Source of the DNA: Watersipora subatra
Taxonomy: Eukaryota; Bryozoa; Gymnolaemata; Cheilostomatida; Watersiporidae
Assembly: GCF_963576615.1 (NCBI RefSeq)
Contig: NC_088714.1
Location: 25,974,558 to 26,038,557 of the forward strand
DNA: 64,000 bases
Direction of reading: 5' to 3'
The notes below the pieces were generated by a model. It was given only the letters and a program-made list of their open reading frames with translations. It was not told where the DNA came from and did not search any database. The translations under genes and the position numbers were made by a program. The stretch's first letter is position 1; every line of letters begins with the position of its first letter. Positions 36,479-50,022 of the stretch are shown in pieces.

Positions 36479-37124
36479 CATATGTATATATATATATACA
36501 TTTATATATATATATATATATATACATATATAGATTAGTCTACTCAAAGAGAGCAGGTAGATTTACAAGAGAAAATAGCAAGATAGCAAGTGCTTGCTGA
36601 AAAAAACTTTAAAATTGCAACTAAGTTCAATGTTGCATACTAAATTATGTTCCTAACAGCGAAAAATTGTAAATCATCAAAGCAGATTTGGATATCTAGT
36701 TGTTAGGATGGTAAAAATGTTTTCTATTACCTCATGCTTATCTAAAATTGTGTAGTTTCTCACACTTTCCAAAAATTGGTGTTCAGTTCAAGCTCTTTAG
36801 AGGTAACCTAGCAAAAGTAGTCTTTAGGCCACTCATTAATAAAATTGTGGCTTATTCAGCATAATATTTGTGTTGCTAGATTACAATAAATGCATATGCT
36901 ACAGTCTGACAATGTATATAAAGTTCCTCATGCTAACTATTAGCTACAGTAAATAGAAAAAAGCTCTGCTACAAATATATATGATTGGTGGCCGATAAAA
37001 GAAAGTAAAGTTGATATTTTAGATGTACAATAACTCATGTATGTAAAGTATAATGCTATAATAAATGTTAACTAGTTACTAGTAAGCATATTAAGACCAA
37101 CAGTCAGTCTAAACAGTGCATAAA
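36479..37124. other. TA-rich stretch then unassigned sequence
   Basis: 36480-36530 is an imperfect (TA)n array at the truncated end of the non-LTR element. The remaining roughly 590 bases are AT-rich and unrecognised. Confidence 0.5.
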
Positions 37125-37959
37125 GGTTGACTTGCTATAAAATTCACATTACAGCTATTTGGTATTAAAAGATTCACCATGTCTTACTCTGTCGTGTTGT
37201 AAATGCCAAATATGTGGAAATGTGATTACAAGCTCTTAAAAGCTCAAAAACGAAAAGCCACCGTAGATTGGAATCTCTTTATTTCAATGACGTAGCCACG
37301 AAAATTGGTTATCGTCTTGTCGCATATGTTCTCACGTGAATGGAAAAGCCAATACAAAGCTCAATATAAAACTTATCGTAGTACTAGTTTATGACAAACA
37401 CTTCGGGTTTTACCGAAGACCCCGTATCAAATATAGATGCTCGCTACTTTACAGTTTTGTTTCGGCCTGGTCTAATCGGCAAGTTGTAATCTGATCATGC
37501 GACCCAATAGTTCGCAAATAATTTTTGCAGCATTTTTCGATTATTACAGGTGACCAACAGGCTCGTCATGATTATCAGACAATGATATGTACTCCTTCGA
37601 GGTAAGGTTAAAAAGTTAAATGAGATTTTACAGTAAGTTATAAGATATCACCACTAAAAGTGACAGCACTTACAATGACAATAGAACAGATGCGTAAAAA
37701 CAATAGACATGGTTTTATTGAATGCGTGAAGTATATTTGTGAAAATATTTCGACGAATAAGGTTGCATGAAAGTGTAAACAGAAACCATCTCCCACAAAT
37801 GCGTCACATTTGAGTTGTTTTGGAAAGAGAATCCTAACTACGGCGGTCTCGCGTGGCTGCGATTTCGACATATTTGGCACCTACAACACAACAGAGTAAG
37901 ACATGGTTAATCTTATGATACCAAATAACTGTAATGTGAATTTTGTTGCAAGTCAACCT
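37125..37959. mobile_element. Foldback-type element with about 180-bp inverted repeats
   Basis: The left arm from 37125 (GGTTGACTTGC, then AAAATTCACATTACAG, ATTTGGTAT, CCATGTCTTACTCTGT, CCAAATATGT) is repeated as its complement ending at 37959. Over the outer 95 bases the arms are roughly 85-90% identical by eye; inward similarity (CCGTAG, then ATTCTCTTT/AATCTCTTT) extends to about 180 bases. The central part has no transposase frame. Long arms and a short core fit a foldback or MITE-type element. Confidence 0.75.
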
Positions 37960-39552
37960 CTAAACAACTCTACTCATCATGCTGATCGCATATGTATCTA
38001 TTTTGAAAAGATTTTGTCGAAGAGGCCAATATTTTGAAAAAAAATTTGGGTTAGGCTCTTTAGTATAATTTCTTGGGACCCCCATTAGCGCAGAAATCAA
38101 CTTTTTTTTTTACGAATTTTGGAGTTGCTTTCTCCTTTGCAAAAGCAGTCACCAGACTATTATCTTTAATTTCAGAGCCGCTTGTTGTTTTTATGATTTG
38201 AACTAAATAGTCTTAGTTTCAAACTCTACTTTACATATTTTATTTTTATATGAATTCAGATAAATTTAATGTGATATTTGATTTTAAACATTTCCCTTGC
38301 AACTAACCCTGCTGTAACATAAAACGTTTCATTAATTGCTTTAAAAAGCAGTTTTGCCAAATAGTTCTAAAACAAAATGGTTCATTGGCAAATATTTGTG
38401 TGTTATGAACTAAGGTTTGTCATAGTGTATATCCTTAAATTTGGCAACTTACTTTTCTCTCAATAGCTTGTTAATGAGTGTGTAACGCAAGAACTAGCTT
38501 TTGGTTAGTTTTTATAAAGTCACAATAGTGAGCGAATTGGTATGGCAACATCCTGGTTTTTAAGTAAAGTTTAAAAACAATCCTTTTGGAATGTATATTA
38601 AAGCATCGCATATATTCATGCTGCAAAATAGGCCTGTTAGAGTCAGACCCATAATTTTCAAAACAAAAATTGTCAACCATTGAAGATTTGCATACCAGGA
38701 ACCAAATGTGTGACTAAAACATTTTCATCAAGTCAAATCGTTGCTACTAGGAAACAAAATTGGAAAGTGTAGCATATGTAGGCTTTTAGTAAAAAACCTT
38801 CAATTAAACCATGCAGTAGTATTGAACACATGGTGCAGATTGTGTACATATTCTTTCACATTTTTCATAAAAATGGTTACAATTTTCATTACCAAAAACT
38901 TTTTTTTCACTCCAAAAATAAAAATAAACTTGACTTAAATTCTTAAGCAGCGTCTTTAAGGAATTGAATTTATAGAAGTTGAAAGCTCAATATAAGTGTG
39001 TCAAACAATGGCTTAATTGAGTGTACCGGTGACGTATAAAATATTACTAAAACACAATGGCTTTGTTTAAACCTTTGCAGAAACCATAAAAATTCATATT
39101 CTGTATCAATGTTTTGTTCAATTCTACTAGCTATAGCAATTGACATGTAGTAGGTACTAGAATTTACCTGCAGCACTGCAAAATCTTCAATAGAGTAATT
39201 TATTTCTAGCACAGATTTGGCAAGCCTCCCCTTTTTAATTGCGTAGTAAAAAGGTTTTTGGGGCAAATGAAGCAAACTATCAGAAGCAGCCTAACAATTC
39301 ATCAACAAAAGTAGATTAGCTGATTTATTTCCGTCGAATACAAATAACGCTTCAGAACTTTAAAGCACAACTAGTACTATAATTGTCCTGTGATTCACGT
39401 GAGCGATACCTCGCAAATTGAGTATAATGATTTTTGTAACCAACGGCTATGCACACTTTTAGCAATATGATTTGGGCTGCACCTCTCTAAAATCATTGGC
39501 GAAAGAATCTTGCTGATTGTAGACATGCCCAGTTGCAGAAAGAAATTTAAGG
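37960..39552. other. Unassigned intergenic sequence
   Basis: AT-rich sequence between the foldback element and a possible terminal exon. Open frames at 38471-38680 and 38970-39275 have no family resemblance and no convincing splice sites. Confidence 0.4.
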
Positions 39553-39668
39553 TTAGATGTCATTCCTCTCGCTGGTGGCTTTTTTGGGAATTGATCCGCA
39601 AACTGTTGTTTGCAGGTCAGGCATTGTAGACCACTCTAATGCCTCCACTAGTGGAGATGCTGCTCTGT
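39553..39668 (-). CDS. Possible terminal exon of an unknown minus-strand gene
   Basis: A patch of higher GC than its surroundings. On the minus strand there is a good acceptor (ttctttccag), then a frame of about 38 residues containing SPLVEALEWSTMPDLQ and KKATSERND, then TAA. A possible polyadenylation signal (complement of TTTATT near 39325) lies about 230 bases further on. I do not recognise the product and found no upstream partner exon, so this is tentative. Confidence 0.25.
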
Positions 39669-42600
39669 CTGGAAAGAAGCTATTTATTAGCCTGTACATA
39701 TAATTGAAAATTAAAAGAGTTGAATGCTACCCAGTTTACGGACGTTTTCAGAATATCAAAGCGGCTTTCAAACGATACTGACTAAAAAATGTGCGCCATC
39801 ATGTTGTCTCAAAATGCTTTGGTAATTAACCAGAATTAGGAAACTTGAAACAAGCTGTATTGGCAGCTCTACTACTTGTAGATGAGACATAAGTTGCCTT
39901 TCTCATGAAACTCTGCATAATTATATTTTTCTTAAAGAGTTTGCAATTCTCAATATGTTGATGTTCTGCCTAACAATAAAAACTTAATTTAGTAAGCCTT
40001 TCTTTGAAAACTGTTGTTTTGATGTTGTCGTCAGCACAATGCTTTGTTTTAAGCTAAACGTTTCTCGTCCAAATAGTAGTTAATAATCATATCATCAAAA
40101 TATAAAATGCATCAAATAGTTGGATTAAAAAAAGTTTTCTTTTAAAAACCAATAAATACTGATATATGTATATGTTTCTTTTCTAATAAAATGCACAAAT
40201 GCCAACAAAATGCACAAATTCAGCCTACACTGTGATAAGAGCAGCATCTGTTAACCTGAAATCATAGCTAGATGTTGGAAAAATTATTGCATCACCCTGG
40301 ATTTAAACTCATGTTATTCAGATTATCAGGACACTATTACAACTGTGCCAACTGACCGCCTCCTAACACTTTCCAATAATTGCATGCATTGTTATTACAA
40401 CTGACAATTTCTCATAGCACTCTAGAGTAGCACTCTACAATACTACAAATAACTATTCTGGTTGACAAGTCATGAACTGTTCTGAAGCAGATAGAACCAG
40501 ATGAACCTGAAATTCAGTTTAAGAGAGTTTACAGATGAAGAGCTAAATCTGTAAAATAAGCATATAGAGTTGTTACAATTTTCACATTTTTTGATAAGCT
40601 GAAATAAAAGTAACTTATGTTGGATAAGTGCTTTTACTGAATATAATAAGTTTTATGTAAAGTAAAATCATTTATTATAGGCAGATGATACGGGAGCCAA
40701 ACATAAACAGGCGAGGTCTTCAAACATATTTTTCGAGCAGTTCAGATTATAATTGTGCTATTGACACTGATTACACTGAAACTACATAGCTATATTTAAA
40801 CATTCAGTTATCAAATTTCAAAATCTCAAATTAAAGATACAAACATACCGAGTTAAGGCTGGAAGTACTTTCGACTTCTAATACAACTTTATTATTCACA
40901 AAAGAATAATCAGAAATCTCTTGTTGAAAAATATGAGCCATAATTATATGATCTGTCATTAGTTTTGACCATACCAAAAGCATGATCAAAATGATAAGAT
41001 CACGTCCCAACCGGCAAATGATCAAGTAGTTTAAAGAATAGTGTCATTTTCAAAACTCTGAATTTTGCAGTAGATGAACTTTGTGAGGCTCTACCTAACA
41101 GAATCTGGATAAAAATTGATGTCTTGAGTACTATTAGCTAATGTTGCTCAACTTTGCACATGAGTAGTGCGTGTGAAGACGAATAAAATGCAATAATCCC
41201 TCAGTATTTTCCCGTTCTATTTTCGCTTCAGGACTTGATGACAAAAAACCATGCATTACAAAATTGAAAACAAATTAAAATTTAAACTAAAATACATAAA
41301 TTTATCAATTTCTATCATAGTCTGGACTAGAACAATCTTTTCGCTAGCATCAATGTTATACAAGTCTCCGCGTCTCGCTGTTTTCCTGTTACGTTTTGTT
41401 AATTATAAAAATGGAAAGTGTTTGTGAAAAGTTTCATCACGCTTCTTAAATGCTCAATCCCCTCAAAATTGTTTAATGAACCTAAGAAAAAGAGGAAAAT
41501 ACTTAAAATTAACAAAAAAGTGACTGGATTAGATATTAGCTTGCTAGTTTTAGTTTCATACCAATCTCAATTAACCACCAAAAGTGAGGTATTTCTTTAT
41601 TGCTAATAGAATTAAATAATCTAGTCAACTATCTGAGAGGAATCGATGCATTGTAATCCCGTGTTCCAATTTAGTTCTTACATTTTCTAGTACGCAACCT
41701 GAAATACTGCAATACTTGGCATAAAAATGAGTTGGTATTATAATGATACAAGCCATGCCTGATGTTTATTGGAGAATATACTGTTACGGGCATTAAAGCA
41801 AACAATGTATGTCCTGTCCGTCAAAGCAAACACAATTTGATTGCTATAGCAATAGTTTTAAAGACGTAAGTTTAAAACATACAAGAATAACAGCAATAAA
41901 CTACCACATCACCAAGGCATTTGTTACAACTTCCTAAACTTCTCTTACTTATTGTAAGTTCTCAGAAAAGTTGCTCAAGCAATAGCCGATGATGCAAAGA
42001 AGCTTTAACAATTTGAAAGTAGGAAAATTAAAATTTAACCGCATGTGCACTGTTTAATTTTTAAGTTCTTGAGCATTTTAGTTTTTTGGGCAACCCACAG
42101 ACGTCTTAATATGCCAGATCTAAAATGCATATCTTGCTGTTTTACAGTGGTTTCACTAAGCATGGTTGCTAGCATATCAATTATTGGTTGTTAAAACATT
42201 CATTACTGATGAGAGCCAATCTGACTAATACAAACAGTTATTTTGTTAAAAATAGCTTAGTAAGACTAATAAAATCATCATTTATCAAACAAAAAACTCA
42301 TAGTTTATTATTCTAAAATTTCTAACAAACTTTTCAGGTTCAATTACTAAATTAACTGCCCATTCCAAAAATATCTGAATTTAATTTGCACTGAAACAGG
42401 CAACTATTAATATTCATCCAAACTTTGACAGACTACCTAATTGTTGTTAATAAGGAAATATAAAAACACAATTAACAAAAGTGATTATCTTTAGAATTTT
42501 TTTCCTTTTTTAGATTGTTCATTGTTAGAAATTACTAAAACATGAAAAAATGGTCTTCAAGAAAAGGAAAGTTTATTTTGACTTCAAACTCTTGGCATAA

Positions 42601-42690
42601 CACACTGACAAAAAGCTTTTGCAGTAATGCTTTCATAGCATCATTGAGCATTGAATTTATGCAAAAAAATCTGAAAGCCCTATCTGAACA
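39669..42690. other. Unassigned intergenic sequence with one SINE-like unit
   Basis: Apart from the tRNA-like unit at 40292-40373, this AT-rich stretch shows no supported gene or transposon. Frames at 40831-41025 and 41418-41606 look like chance. Confidence 0.4.
40292..40373 (-). mobile_element. tRNA-derived SINE-like unit
   Basis: On the minus strand a CAGTTGGCACA A-box-like motif (complement of 40344-40354) and a B-box-like GAGTTTAAATCC (complement of 40299-40310) are spaced as in a tRNA. The starting GGCGGTCAGTTGGCACAG is tRNA-like, but pairing of the acceptor stem is poor. I prefer a SINE or tRNA pseudogene. Confidence 0.5.
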
Positions 42691-43570
42691 ATTGCCTCGA
42701 ATCTAAGGGTCTTATTTAAAGGTTTTTTTGGCCATTTGCTTTCAGGTTGTTGGTTTCGATTTCTCGCTGTATCATAATTGGTGTAACCATTTAGATAGAA
42801 GAAAATTGAACAGGGTCAAGTTTAAATATTTTTCTGTTAAAGATAACACATTAGAACTGAGTTAATGTAGATCTATGGTGTGGATATCTAACTAAATATA
42901 TGCTTATTTTTGAATAAAATTACAGAAATATTTATCATTTAGTCAAGCTAGTATGTTGTTGACAACATATATTAGGTTAACACTGTCTAGAAAATATAAA
43001 TAAGTAAAGATTTGCATTCACAGCAACGGAGAACTACAAATGTTCAATCGCTTTTTGGTAATCCACTTTTAAACACAATTTCTAAAATGTACATAAATTT
43101 ATTTCAATAAAATAAAAGGAAATTTCCGGAAGAATATTCAGCTCATTGTAATTTTATTGGTTAAAAAGAGCATTAGCCAAATTTAAGGAAATATGTTTAA
43201 TCATTACCATACATACTTTCAAGCACATCCTCTGCCTATAAGTACTTATAATGTACTTTTGAACACAAGTTTTAAAATAGATAGAAATTGACTCCAATAA
43301 CAGAAAAATTAAAACTTTAGAAAAATATTCAGCTGATTATAATATTATAATACACCAGCAATGCAGTGAGATAACTAAATTTAAGCGAATATTTTAAATC
43401 AACATCATGAATATTCTAAGGCACATCCTCTGCTTATAAATCGAAATAAAAATTTTGCTGAGTTTAAACATCTAAAATGTTAATAGTTGGATCAAATGTT
43501 TTTAAATGTTTTAAAAGATAGGATCGTTGATTTGTCTACTTAGTGTTACATTCACATACATTTACTTATT
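42691..43570 (-). other. 3' region of gene 2, homologous to the 3' region of gene 1
   Basis: Read on the minus strand it shares with the region after gene 1 the landmarks CATTTGATCCAA, TTTATAAGCAGAG, TTTCTGTAATT-TATTCAAAAA and CACACCATAGATC in the same order. It includes an internal tandem duplication: 43040-43240 and 43240-43440 both contain a CACTTTTAAACACAA-like part, GAATATTCAGCT and GCACATCCTCTGC. A TTTATT at 43098 could be the complement of a polyadenylation signal. The homology shows that the duplication included sequence beyond the coding region. Confidence 0.65.
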
Positions 43571-43848
43571 TTATGGTGCACAGATACTTTCATAATCAAT
43601 CATTGGTTCATTGTCTATTGGTGTTTCATAATTATCCTCTAGCTCCATCTCCACTGGTTCATTTGCATACTTTCGGCTTCGGGTTGGAGGTGAGGGCATT
43701 GGACGGGTGTGGGGTGCAGCATCCTTTGCCAGCTGCTCTCTTGCAGGTGTCTGATTGCGTTTGCGCTTTTTGTGGACAATAGATTTGACCACAATGGCAA
43801 TTATGGTAAGACTCAGAATGATGATGACAGCAATGCAAACTGCCAAAG
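43571..43848 (-). CDS. Gene 2 last exon: membrane helix and tyrosine tail
   Basis: Starts after an atttttag acceptor at the same place as in gene 1 and ends in TAA. It encodes a hydrophobic stretch ([20 protein letters not shown]), a basic HKKRKR stop-transfer cluster and a 60-residue tail. QTPARE, YAN-PV and YETPIDN match gene 1. The third motif is YESI instead of YATL, and the first is YANE instead of YANL, so one Y-x-x-L/I site is lost and one kept. The tail is proline-rich in its middle. Residue identity to gene 1 is clearly lower than in the FN3-A exon. Confidence 0.85.
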
Positions 43849-46800
43849 CTAAAAATGACAAAGAAGACCAAAATTATGCAGAGAAAATTTGTGACTGTTA
43901 CATAAATGGCGAGTTAAACATGATAATCACAGAGCTATTTGTTAGCATTCTGGGCTGTTGAGTCTGTGCCAAAATTTAACGCGTTAAACATGAGCAACAT
44001 CAGACTCGCAGCATTGAATCAGTCAATACTTGCTAAAGTGTGTAAAATTTGTTATAACTTTCAGTGATTAAGACAATATATTTTGAGAAGTATTAAAAAG
44101 TTTAAAGCATATTTTATTTTTAAGATACAAGATACAATTTAACACTTTGCACCTGAATGAGGGGTATTATAGCTTTACATAACAAGTGATGGAAACTCTG
44201 ATAGGTCTATTCACAAATTTCGATTCAAGTACATGTAACAGCGCAAGCCAATTAGATTGGCTGTTACAAAAGCATTGGATCAAAACCTTCACCTTTAATT
44301 ATTTTCATTTCAGCTTACTTTGTTAATTTGCATAAATTTGTTGACAATGTTAGAAAAGTAATATGGGGAGAAAATTTAACATGAGTGATGTGATGGAATC
44401 ATTAGATGAGTTTTTCTTCGCAGGCTTGCCGGTTTAACCCATCTGTGTTGGTGTGTCTTAGTCCCGCATGGTGCTCCAACACGTATCTGAATTTGGCTAA
44501 TACCTTTAGGCACCGTCCCACATGGTTGGATGGCTACTTCTTGCTACAGAGCTATTGCATGAAGGCTTGGCTGTGCAAAGCCGAAACTCCTGTCTGGATA
44601 AGTTGGGACAGAAAAGCTTTACTGATTTGACAACTGCCAACAGCTCTCTGTGTGTCACGCAGTAACTTTACTCCAAGGGTGTAAGTGTTTTGCTGCAATA
44701 AGCAATTACTCTTTCTCAGTCTCCCTGCTGTACAGCTCCTAGGCTGCACCCTCTAGCATCCGTGTCCAGGATGTACATGCTTCCAGGATTCTGATACCCC
44801 AACACGGCAGATGGAATGAAACTGTGGCAAAGTATGTCGAATGCTGACTGCTCTTCGCCGATCTATCGCCAGGGTTTTTATTTCTCCAGCAGCCGAAGGA
44901 GAAGGAAGAACTCGGGGATATACTGCCAATAGTATTTGGCAGTACAAAGAAACCTTCGCAGCTTCCGCAGTTCACGTGGGTTGGGCTACCACTCAATCAC
45001 CTTCACTTTTGGTCGGGTCTGTAGTGACACCTTTGCTGCTCACTATGTAGCCTAGGAATTGCACTTACCACTGTAGCAGTTCACAATTTGTCAGCTTGAG
45101 TTAGTGACTGGCTTGACGTAGCTGTTAAAACACTTCCTCCAGCCGCTAAAGGTAAGTCTCCAATTCAGACGCAATAACAACAATGCCATCCAAATACAAT
45201 AGTAAGGTCTGCCAATGGAGCCCATGTAACACTTTTTCCATCAGTTGATGAAATTTGGCTGGAGCGGATGTCAGTTCAAAAGGAAGGACTCTCCACTTTC
45301 ACAACCTCGAGTGAGTGATGAATGCTGATTGGTCCCTGGCGTCTTTATTCAATGAAACCTGCCAGTATCCGCTGACAAGATCGAGGGTACTAAAACATCG
45401 GCTTCTGGATAGGGTGTTCAGACTTGCGTCCATACCGGCTAACTGTTCAGCACCTGTCTCTCGACCTTTGTCTTTTGCTCAGGCTCTAGGCAGTGAGAAG
45501 GTTGATAGACAGGTCGGTTTCCAATTTTCACAGGTGTGAAGTGTTCCACAAATAGATTTATATCCAAATCGTCATCTTCAGCGTTAAATACCGACCTGTC
45601 TGTATTCAACAAGGTAGCTAATTCTTTTGGCCTGTTCTGTGTTCTGACATGAGGGGTTTGCAGCATTATACATTTTCTAGAGATGCTAGGGGATCCATCG
45701 CTTGACCTTTACTCAGGTGATCAGCATGGTGAGGCCTCTCTTGAAGGGAGAGAGACATGCAGTGGGAGGAGGCGCGTCCACACTGGTTTATGTGCCTACG
45801 GTGGTGTCGGAGCAGAGAGCCAGGGGCTGTGGGGTTGGGTTGAGGCAACTAACCAACACTTTTTTCTGTTTCCTTCGGGCTTATTCAGGCTTGTAGCTAA
45901 AGCTGGGCCTTTGGGTACCATTCTGTTATTTCTAGTAAACAGAAATTTCAAAAATTTAGCTTACACTGGACCGCGAACTTTGTCCTAGCTGGCACCGCCA
46001 GGTGTCTAACCACCAGGCGTCAACCACTTTATTCTGGAAGAGTTTTCTTGTTTGGTCGGTACAAGCCAGTGGCTTCCCATCTACTTTCACCAATGGTTTG
46101 TTCAAACTCTATTGAGCATTAGTGTGCTTTAAAAAAGCATGCCAAGAATAGCGCTTTCGTTAATCTGGCTGACTATGAAGACTTATTTGGTCTTCACTTC
46201 GTGGAGTCTTACAGGAAACTGGATTATGCCATAAAAGGGCACCCTGGTCCTATCAGCAAAAAGGCCATAGGTGTCACTTTTCTCCAAGTTGTCTCTTACC
46301 ACCCGGAGAAGTCGGTCAAACATCTGTTTTTTTTCAGCAAGTTGGTTGTCCATCCAGTATCCAACAGGAATTGCACTGCGCAACATTTGACTTTCCCCGA
46401 GAAAAAGTAGCTGGTAGAGTGTGAGTGTCCTAGCAGGCTTGCATTAGTATGCTCCTTGTGTTCGAGAAGAGCTGTCTGAGGCTGCTATGTTTGTGCAGGT
46501 AAAAAACTTGCTCGAGTGTGTTTCTTTTGATAGTGGCGAAAGACTGTTCTTTGCAGGACAGGGCGCTAAGGAACTCAAGAGAAGGAAAGGCATAGTACTA
46601 ATTTCGAACTGATTCAAAAATTGGATGGAAGCGCGTTCTGGGTAGCTCTGGAAGTTGTTTGAGGTGAGATTCTTGTCGGCCTGATTTACTCAAATAAGTT
46701 CATCTAGATAAAGAATTGGCTAAAATGGAATCAGTAATCTGTTTCTTTCTAGTTACGGCAATAGCCTTGTTGCAGCTAATATTGGGTGTTACTGCTGCGA

Positions 46801-48961
46801 CCTTGTTCCATTTCCCGATCCCTCTTTTTCCTGACTAGGCCACTTCTTTCAGAGATGTCCAGTGCCCCCACTTCTCCAACAGATGATAGGTTTATCTTCT
46901 TGAGGCTCCGTTAGTTTGTTCTGCAGTTGTTTGACCTACTCTTTCTGCTGCTTTATAGTTGATAGAATACTTTCAGGGTGTCTAGTTTGACATCGCGTAC
47001 TGCACTATGTTCTGTACCGGCTTCTGAATCTTCCACATCTTCTACCACTGCTTGGACGAGCCTGCCAAGGGTCTTTCTTTTCCAGATTTCACCTAGAGAA
47101 ATTCTCTTCCAGCCCAGACTGCATCTGCAATAGTTTCCATGCACACTGCTAGGGGGTGCTGCTGTAGAGCAGGGTGGTTCGGAGAGTTTGAAAAATACTC
47201 CTTGGCCATGTTGCTCCTAAAAGGGGCAGTCAGCTCAGCGTATGATATTTGAACTAGCAGTTGAATTTCAGTCACGCTTTCCTGCAGGGAGGTTTAGTCT
47301 CTTTTCTTTAAACTGCTTAATTCTGCTCAGGCCTGTCGGGGATATGACCCAATTTGGGCTCGAATAACTTCAAATATGGCTGCAACCTCAACCACCCTTC
47401 TTCAAAACTTTGCTTCTCCCTTCAACCCTTTTTTGATATGCAGTGTGTTGGCCTCCTCGACTCACCTATTCGCAGCTGCGACTTCTCTAAATTGGCTAAT
47501 AAAGTATTCTGGGTCTCCAACGCTATTATTCTCAAGCATGTTGAACTGGCAGGCCAGATCCGGGTTCTTTTTTAACCTAATAAGTTGCCCTATGGTTTCA
47601 GTTAGTTGGTCTGTGTCTCGGTCTAAACTTCTTGCTCTCTTTGAGATATGATTCAGTAGGCATATAGTTTCTCAAAGAGAGAGGTGGTGATTTAAGACAA
47701 TCTTGGTCTGTTCTAAAACCCTTAAGCTCTTTTGGCATTGTTGAGTGTTTCAACAGAGAGGAGGATTGCTGCCCCAGCCTAGTCATCAACCTTTTTCTGG
47801 AAATGTTGGATCACTTCTAGTTTATTCTAAAACATCAGCTTTTTCTACAAATGTTGGGGGTTGGAGTAAAGCTAATTTGGTCAAATTTGGAACACCCGGT
47901 GTTTGTCGTACTACTCCGCTTTTCCTCTACTGAGCCTGCTTTTGCAAGCAACGCAAAAAGGTCTGCTGGAGTCTGAATTTTATTTGGTGCCTGTCAGGTT
48001 TGGCACAATCTCATTGCTGCCACCAGTGTAAAGGATTCTGCCAGCTTTTACTAAGGTACAATCTAGATTGTAATAAATGTTGAAAAAATGTAAGAGAAAT
48101 GAGTGTGGTTTGTTAGTTGTTTCATTCTGAATAAAATTCCATTAGTCATGAAGCTGCGACTACTATTCTCTCCTAGTAAGAGCGCTTTCTATATATACAT
48201 ATACATTTTCCGGACCGTATAACAGAACTGGAAAAGAAAAAGTATAATAATAATGATTAATAGAGTCGCTAACGCGAGGCTTAGCTACGGCCAAACTAAC
48301 AAAGTATTAGCGATAAGGCGTATAATAAAGACAGACACAATATACAAAATATATATAACAGTAACTATATGTGAGTATATAAAACAAAACGTCCGCCACA
48401 GTAGTACTAAACTTCAACTTTTTCTGTAATGACTAAAGTTCCATGTAAAATGCTTGATTCATAATATAAGCATCCAATTTTGATCAATTGAGATTTTTGG
48501 CAAACTGTAATGATGTATTTACCTGGTGATATATTGTTTGATAGACTCGAAGCATCTTTAACAGCTTCTGCAAAATACAAGCTTATAATAGTTTTGGTCA
48601 AAGGAATAAATTAGAAACTCAATTGGCCAAAAAAATAATTGCACAAACCTAGTTACATTTCAGCATTATGAACATTGCACATTTTCTCGAAATTGAGTGT
48701 CTTAAAAAACAGTTCAATCATGATATCTGTATGTTTTCTTTCTGTATGAAATATGTTTTGTAGCTTTCCAGCAGAAGTCATAAATCAATGGGTTGAATAA
48801 AAATATTCAGCATGAAAAATTGCAAGGTAAATGTAATTCAAAGCGGGCTAATTTATTTATATAATTAAATATAATGTTTATACATGTTTACATATATAAA
48901 CAACAAGCTTCTAGATATATATATAAATATATGTGTGTACATATATATGTATATATATATG

Positions 48962-49059
<98 letters not shown>

Positions 49060-49930
49060 TATGTATAAATTGTCATAAGTATATATCCACAGTGGAACTT
49101 TGATTCTCGAACATAATCCTTTCCAAAAAGTTGTTCGAAAACCAACTTATTCAAGATCTGAAACTATTATTCCTATCAGATTTAATTAGGTAAACTTTCA
49201 TTCATTTTAAGTCGAGAAAACAATTTCGGTAAAGGATTTTTTAACAGTTACGCTATAAACTCTACTGTATACTACATACTATAAATAAAAATGGATAGAT
49301 ACGGATCAAGTTTAAATTTAATAAAATATTTTCTATTTATGATGATGAAAAAAGAAAACAAAAAGTAAACATTTTGTATTTTTTGCTTTAAAAAAACCGA
49401 AATCTTTAGAGGTTAAGATACAATACCAAAATGGCAGAAATTGATAATAAAACATCAAAAATTCAACAAATAAGTTACATCAAAAATCGTGTGAAAAAAA
49501 TATACACAGCAATGGCACGTTTACTTCACATCTTTGAAAGAGAAACCTCTAAAACAATTTAGGCCAACTCAACTGAAGGAGTTGTCTCCCTAGCAAATGT
49601 ATTGGGTAGAAGGACATCGTCCTAGAGGATTCCTTGCTTTTTGTAAAGAATTTATGAAGCGTAACTCGCTTCTCCCTTTGCCAACAAATGTTTCCATGAT
49701 GTTTCCGGAGATGTTCCAAACGTTTAATTTCAATGCCAATTCTCCGATTCGGTAAAGAACCAAATTTATATTCGAGATCTGATATGAACAAATCCCAAAT
49801 TTTTTGGTTGAAAATCTAATTGGTTGAGGACCGAAGCGTTCCAGAATCTAATATAGCTCCACCATATATATAGTGGAGCTTCCACTATATTTTTATATAT
49901 ATATACAGATATATATACAGATATATATAC

Positions 49931-50022
<92 letters not shown>

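Noticed and set aside
46183..48000. Plus-strand frames such as 47376-47651 and 45683-45988
   Set aside because: They are shadows of the minus-strand Gypsy Gag-Pol.
49549..49791. Minus-strand 80-residue frame as a missing FN3 exon of gene 2
   Set aside because: No FN3 motif, no matching phase, and it lies in a repeat; more likely transposon-derived or chance.
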